NCBI GenBank assembly: GCA_900769205.1
Contig: CAAGFS010000179.1
Span: forward strand, 1-7,266
DNA from: Clostridia bacterium
GTDB taxonomy: Bacteria > Bacillota > Clostridia > Christensenellales > CAG-917
Direction of reading: 5' to 3'
Length of the DNA: 7,266 nucleotides
Shown: one piece after another, positions 4,349 to 7,266 of the stretch
Position numbering within the stretch: position 1 is the stretch's first letter
Layout of the letters: every line of letters begins with the position of its first letter
The notes under the pieces: model-generated
What the model saw: the letters and a program-made list of their open reading frames with translations, nothing else
Told to the model about the DNA's origin: nothing
Database searches by the model: none
Position numbers and translations under genes: made by a program

Positions 4349-6873
4349 TAACTTATTCGGACAACGCGCAAAACGTGATAGCCGTCGCGCAACAACTCGC
4401 AACCCGCACGGGCGGACTCGTCTGCACCGAGCATTTGCTGTACGGTCTTCTGGCGGTGGACGGCGCAAGCGCGCAAAGACTGCTCAATCAATGCGGAATA
4501 TACGAGCGCGACGTGCTCGACCTTTTTCAACCCGCCCCCCTTCGCCCGAACGTACAGATGTCGGCAAGGGCAAGCAACGCTTTTTCGAGAGCAAGGGACG
4601 TCGCTTGCAGACTGCGCTCGGATTTCGTGGGGACGGAACATATTCTGTATTCCCTGCTCGACGAAACGTCGTCGGTTGCGGTGCAGATGATACGCTCTTT
4701 CGGCGTTGATCCCGAGAGCTTGCAAAGGCTTGCGTACGGCGCGATAGTGACGGGCGGGGGAGCGCAACCGAGCATGTGCGGAGCGGGCGCAAAAGAGAGC
4801 GTAAACGACGTGTTGAGCGGATACGTCAGCGATTTCTTCGGCGAAAGGAAGCAGGAAGAAAGAAGTTCCGCAACGCCCGAAGACGCGTTTTCGCAAGATT
4901 GCAAAGGAGAAAAATCGGAGTCCGATTTCGACTTGTCCAAATACGGCGTGGATCTCACTCAAAAAGCGCGCGAAGGCAAGCTCGATCCCGTCATCGGAAG
5001 GGGAAAGGAAACCGAGCGAGTCATACAGGTGCTTTGTCGCAGGACGAAAAACAATCCCGTGCTCATCGGAGAGCCGGGCGTGGGAAAAAGCGCGGTTGTC
5101 GATGGGCTTGCGCAAGCCATAGTCAAAGGGGACGTGCCCGACGCGTTGCGCGGAAAGACCGTGTTTTCGCTTGATCTGACGTCTTTGGTTGCGGGCACGA
5201 GATACCGCGGAGATTTCGAAGAAAGACTCAAAGCCACGCTTGCGGGGATAAAACGAAAGGGCAACGTGCTGTTGTTCATAGACGAGATACACACCATTCT
5301 CAAAGCGGGCTCGTCGGAAGGCGGACTTGACATAGCAAACGTGTTGAAACCTATGCTCGCAAGGGGAGAATTGCAGACCATAGGCGCTACGACGCTTGAA
5401 GAATATCGCAAGCAGTTTGAGCAAGACAGCGCGTTAGAACGCCGTTTTCAACCCGTTTTGGTGGAAGAACCCAGCGTGAGCGACACCATCGAGATTTTGC
5501 AGGGACTCAAAGAAAAATACGAAAAACATCACGGCGTCGTCATAACCGACGAAGCCATATCTTCCGCGGCGATTTTGTCGGACAGATACGTTGCGGACAG
5601 GTTTTTGCCCGACAAGGCGATCGACCTTATCGACGAAGCGGCGTCAAAGAAAAAGATTTTCAATTTCACCACTCCCGCCGAGATAAGAGAACTCGACGAA
5701 AAGATAAAACAAGCCGAGCTCGATTTGTTCGAAGCCAAAAGGAGAGATAATTTCGAGCTTTGCGCAAAGTACAAGGCAATGCGCGACGACTACGTCGAAC
5801 AACGCGAAAAAGCGGAAATCGAGTGGAAGGAGAAGCGTGCAAACGTTTCATTGTCCATCGGCGAAGACGAGATTGCGGAAATCGTGGGCAACTGGACTGG
5901 TATCCCCGTGAAGAAAATAACTCAAGGCGAAAGCGAAAAACTCGCGGGGCTCGAAGACGTGCTGAAAGCTCGTGTTATAGGGCAGGACGACGCTTGCAAC
6001 GCGGTTGCAAGAGCGGTCAAGCGCGCAAGAGCGGGATTGCAGGATCCCAAACGTCCCATAGGCTCGTTTGCCTTTCTCGGTCCGACGGGCGTAGGAAAAA
6101 CCGAGCTTGCAAAGGCGCTTGCGGGCGCGCTTTTCGGCGACGAAGATCTGCTCGTCCGCATAGATATGAGCGAGTATATGGAAAAGGACAGCGTGTCGAG
6201 GCTCATAGGCTCGGCGCCCGGACTCGTCGGCTTTGAAGAAGGCGGACAACTCACGGAAAAGGTGAGAAGAAAGCCTTATTCCGTGGTTCTTTTCGATGAA
6301 ATCGAAAAAGGACACCCCGACATCTACAATCTTTTGTTGCAGATACTCGAAGACGGCATTCTCACGGACAGTCACGGTCGCACGGTGAGTTTCAAAAACA
6401 CCGTGGTGATAATGACGTCCAACATAGGCGCAAAGGAAGCGTCGAGCGCGGGGCGTACGCTGGGATTTGCATCGGGCGCGCAAAAAGAAAACGATTTCGA
6501 GCGCACCAAAGAGGCGCACGTTCAGGCGCTCAAAAGCGCGATGAAACCCGAGATAGTCAACCGCATAGACGAGATCGTCGTGTTCAAAAAACTTGACAAA
6601 GACAGCCTCGTCAGGATTGCGGAACTGATGTTGGCGTCCTTGACTCACCGCCTTGCTCAACGCGGAGTGAACGCAAGTTTTTCGGAGCGTGCAAAGGACT
6701 ATATAGTGAGCGCCGGCTATGACAGCGAATACGGCGCAAGACCTTTGCGCAGGACGATACAAAGGCTTGTCGAAGACAAGTTGAGCGAAAAAATCATAAA
6801 AGGAGAAATCCTTTCGGGCGACAAGGTGAAGGTGGATTTCGACGGCGAGCAACTGACTTTTGGCAAGGACTGA
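4345..6873 (+). CDS. clpC: ATP-dependent Clp protease ATP-binding subunit ClpC
   Basis: HSP100/AAA+ hexameric unfoldase that feeds proteins, including arginine-phosphorylated ones, to ClpP. 842 residues against about 810-820 for Bacillus ClpC. Order: N-domain 1-130 with two repeats, TEHLLYGLL at 28-36 and GTEHILYSLL at 96-105, whose Glu29 and Glu98 match the phosphoarginine-binding glutamates of B. subtilis ClpC; a long polar linker about 131-195; first ATPase domain with Walker A GEPGVGKS 242-249, pore loop RYRG 286-289, Walker B FIDE 311-314 and arginines 366-367; short ClpC-type middle domain about 441-500; second ATPase domain with Walker A GPTGVGKT 579-586, Walker B LFDE 649-652, ClpP-docking LGF 706-708 and sensor-2 GARPLRR 797-803. 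The LGF loop shows it is ClpC/ClpA-like rather than a ClpB disaggregase. Odd: the second pore loop is GLVGF (626-630), where Tyr normally takes position 627. The linker is also longer than usual. The start is fixed by the overlap with mcsAB. A partner clpP is not in the window. Confidence 0.96.
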   Translation: MITYSDNAQNVIAVAQQLATRTGGLVCTEHLLYGLLAVDGASAQRLLNQCGIYERDVLDLFQPAPLRPNVQMSARASNAFSRARDVACRLRSDFVGTEHILYSLLDETSSVAVQMIRSFGVDPESLQRLAYGAIVTGGGAQPSMCGAGAKESVNDVLSGYVSDFFGERKQEERSSATPEDAFSQDCKGEKSESDFDLSKYGVDLTQKAREGKLDPVIGRGKETERVIQVLCRRTKNNPVLIGEPGVGKSAVVDGLAQAIVKGDVPDALRGKTVFSLDLTSLVAGTRYRGDFEERLKATLAGIKRKGNVLLFIDEIHTILKAGSSEGGLDIANVLKPMLARGELQTIGATTLEEYRKQFEQDSALERRFQPVLVEEPSVSDTIEILQGLKEKYEKHHGVVITDEAISSAAILSDRYVADRFLPDKAIDLIDEAASKKKIFNFTTPAEIRELDEKIKQAELDLFEAKRRDNFELCAKYKAMRDDYVEQREKAEIEWKEKRANVSLSIGEDEIAEIVGNWTGIPVKKITQGESEKLAGLEDVLKARVIGQDDACNAVARAVKRARAGLQDPKRPIGSFAFLGPTGVGKTELAKALAGALFGDEDLLVRIDMSEYMEKDSVSRLIGSAPGLVGFEEGGQLTEKVRRKPYSVVLFDEIEKGHPDIYNLLLQILEDGILTDSHGRTVSFKNTVVIMTSNIGAKEASSAGRTLGFASGAQKENDFERTKEAHVQALKSAMKPEIVNRIDEIVVFKKLDKDSLVRIAELMLASLTHRLAQRGVNASFSERAKDYIVSAGYDSEYGARPLRRTIQRLVEDKLSEKIIKGEILSGDKVKVDFDGEQLTFGKD

Positions 6874-6883
6874 GGGCGTTTTG

Positions 6884-7018
6884 ATGCCGATTGAAGTCGT
6901 TTTTCCGCGGTTTGAGCGGTCTCGTCCGATTTGCGAGCGCGTACGAAACGCCTTTCGGGACTGTCTGCGCGTGCGATATGACGAAACTCAACATCTAAAC
7001 GGCTCAAAATCTTTTTGA
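6884..7018 (+). CDS. Doubtful small ORF behind clpC (44 codons), unknown function
   Basis: Begins ten bases after the clpC stop; GAGGG (6872-6876) sits seven bases before its ATG, an acceptable ribosome binding site. The product would be Arg-rich (MPIEVVFPRFERSRPICERV at the start), with two Cys, no membrane segment and no domain I recognise. Its arginine codons (mostly CGG and CGT early on) differ from the CGC/AGA preference of the neighbours, so it may be a chance ORF, a decayed gene end or a genuine small protein. I would not treat it as proven. Confidence 0.2.
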   Translation: MPIEVVFPRFERSRPICERVRNAFRDCLRVRYDETQHLNGSKSF

Positions 7019-7056
7019 TCGGAAAACGCAACGGACAACGGCAAAAAGTGAGAACC

Positions 7057-7080
7057 AAAGGCGTAGAAAATGCGCTTTTA
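7057..7080 (+). terminator. Candidate Rho-independent terminator after clpC
   Basis: AAAGGCGTA (7057-7065) pairs with TGCGCTTTT (7071-7079) around a GAAAA loop: nine pairs including two G-T, with an A run on the 5' side and a T run on the 3' side. The core is short, so strength is moderate. It lies between the end of clpC and the hpf promoter, where the upstream transcript should end. Confidence 0.45.
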
Positions 7081-7083
7081 CTA

Positions 7084-7112
7084 TTGAATATCAAGATAAA
7101 ACTTGTTATAAT
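7084..7112 (+). promoter_or_regulatory. Strong predicted promoter of hpf
   Basis: -35 TTGAAT (7084-7089), 17-nt spacer, perfect -10 TATAAT (7107-7112) with the extended -10 TG at 7104-7105. The expected start near 7119 gives a short leader of about 24 nt with AGGAGG (7130-7135), seven bases before the ATG. This marks hpf as a separate transcription unit. I saw no sigma-B-type or heat-shock operator sequence. Confidence 0.75.
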
Positions 7113-7142
7113 ACGTGTATAAAGAAACAAGGAGGTTGCTTT

Positions 7143-7266
7143 ATGAAAATCGAAGTTTTCGGAAAAAACTACAATCCGAGTGACTCTCTGAAAGCCATCA
7201 CCGAAAAGAAGTGCGCAAAACTCGAAAGACGTTTTGACGACGACGCGGAAGTCCGCTTAAACGTGA
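7143..7266 (+). CDS. hpf: Ribosome hibernation promoting factor (HPF/YfiA family), 5' part only
   Basis: Binds the 30S subunit in the mRNA/tRNA channel and, in the long form, pairs 70S ribosomes into inactive 100S dimers under starvation or stress. Only 41 codons are present before the right edge. The N-terminus matches the family: a first strand MKIEVFGKNYNPSDSLKAI, then a helix with EKKCAKLERRF (about 21-31), and an acidic turn leading into the second strand (AEVRLNV). Bacillota usually carry the long form of about 175-190 residues; which form this is cannot be seen. The start is fixed by a near-perfect AGGAGG. It has its own strong promoter and is not part of the clpC unit, though both act in stress survival. 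Confidence 0.85.
   Translation, partial: MKIEVFGKNYNPSDSLKAITEKKCAKLERRFDDDAEVRLNV

Larger units (their letters stand above)
6874..7142. other. Intergenic region between clpC and hpf
   Basis: A 269-bp gap. It holds the doubtful 44-codon ORF, a weak AT-rich stem (TCAAAA 7004-7009 with TTTTGA 7013-7018), the candidate terminator at 7057-7080 and the hpf promoter. No tRNA, riboswitch or repeat array was recognised. Confidence 0.6.

Noticed and set aside
4123..5424. Long open frame on the minus strand opposite the start of clpC (433 codons)
   Set aside because: Lies antisense to strongly conserved ClpC and McsB coding sequence, has no recognisable domain and no promoter or good ribosome binding site. 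Long mirror frames are expected from the codon bias of these genes.
5848..6852. Long open frame on the minus strand opposite the clpC end (334 codons)
   Set aside because: Same reason: shadow of the second ATPase domain, with no family resemblance.
6717..7130. Minus-strand open frame spanning the clpC end and the clpC-hpf gap
   Set aside because: It would run across the candidate terminator and the strong hpf promoter, and its product has no recognisable family; chance frame.
1..7266. CRISPR array, tRNA, rRNA, insertion sequence, attachment site
   Set aside because: No regularly spaced repeats, no cloverleaf-like segment, no transposase or terminal inverted repeats seen; the content is ordinary chromosomal genes.

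Overview
The window looks like a chromosomal segment of a Bacillota (Firmicutes) bacterium, most likely an uncultured member of the Clostridia. The reasons are the McsA/McsB/ClpC protein-arginine-phosphorylation set (a Gram-positive, low-GC lineage system), a clostridial-type DinB, strong purine-rich Shine-Dalgarno sites, sigma-A-like promoters and roughly even base composition. This placement is an inference from gene families; no rRNA or other phylogenetic marker is present.

Layout. Positions 1-852 (possibly to 912) hold the 5' part of dinB on the minus strand, a Y-family translesion polymerase cut by the left edge. Its promoter overlaps, back to back, the promoter of a plus-strand run: galE (964-1950), galU (2029-2898), a fused mcsA-mcsB gene (2921-4348) and clpC (4345-6873). 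Gaps in this run are 78 bp, 22 bp and a 4-bp ATGA overlap. Only one strong promoter is visible, upstream of galE, so the run may be one operon. Hairpins sit before galE, between galE and galU, and across the galU stop. A 269-bp gap (6874-7142) carries a doubtful 44-codon ORF, a candidate terminator and a textbook promoter for hpf, which is cut by the right edge.

How the genes work together. GalU makes UDP-glucose and GalE interconverts UDP-glucose and UDP-galactose (perhaps also the N-acetyl forms), feeding surface polysaccharide or galactose metabolism. McsAB is predicted to phosphorylate arginines on damaged proteins, and ClpC to recognise phosphoarginine through its N-domain and feed such proteins to ClpP. 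The residues expected on both sides (kinase catalytic and allosteric residues; two N-domain glutamates) are present. Hpf dimerises and protects ribosomes in stationary phase or stress.

Most unusual points: McsA and McsB are one polypeptide that has lost the McsA UVR domain; the module sits behind sugar-nucleotide genes with no ctsR and no visible CtsR box; the second ClpC ATPase ring has Leu in place of the pore-loop Tyr; and dinB appears to be read from a leaderless GTG start. I did not find a wholly unknown system; the rewired arginine-kinase/ClpC module is the best candidate for novelty.
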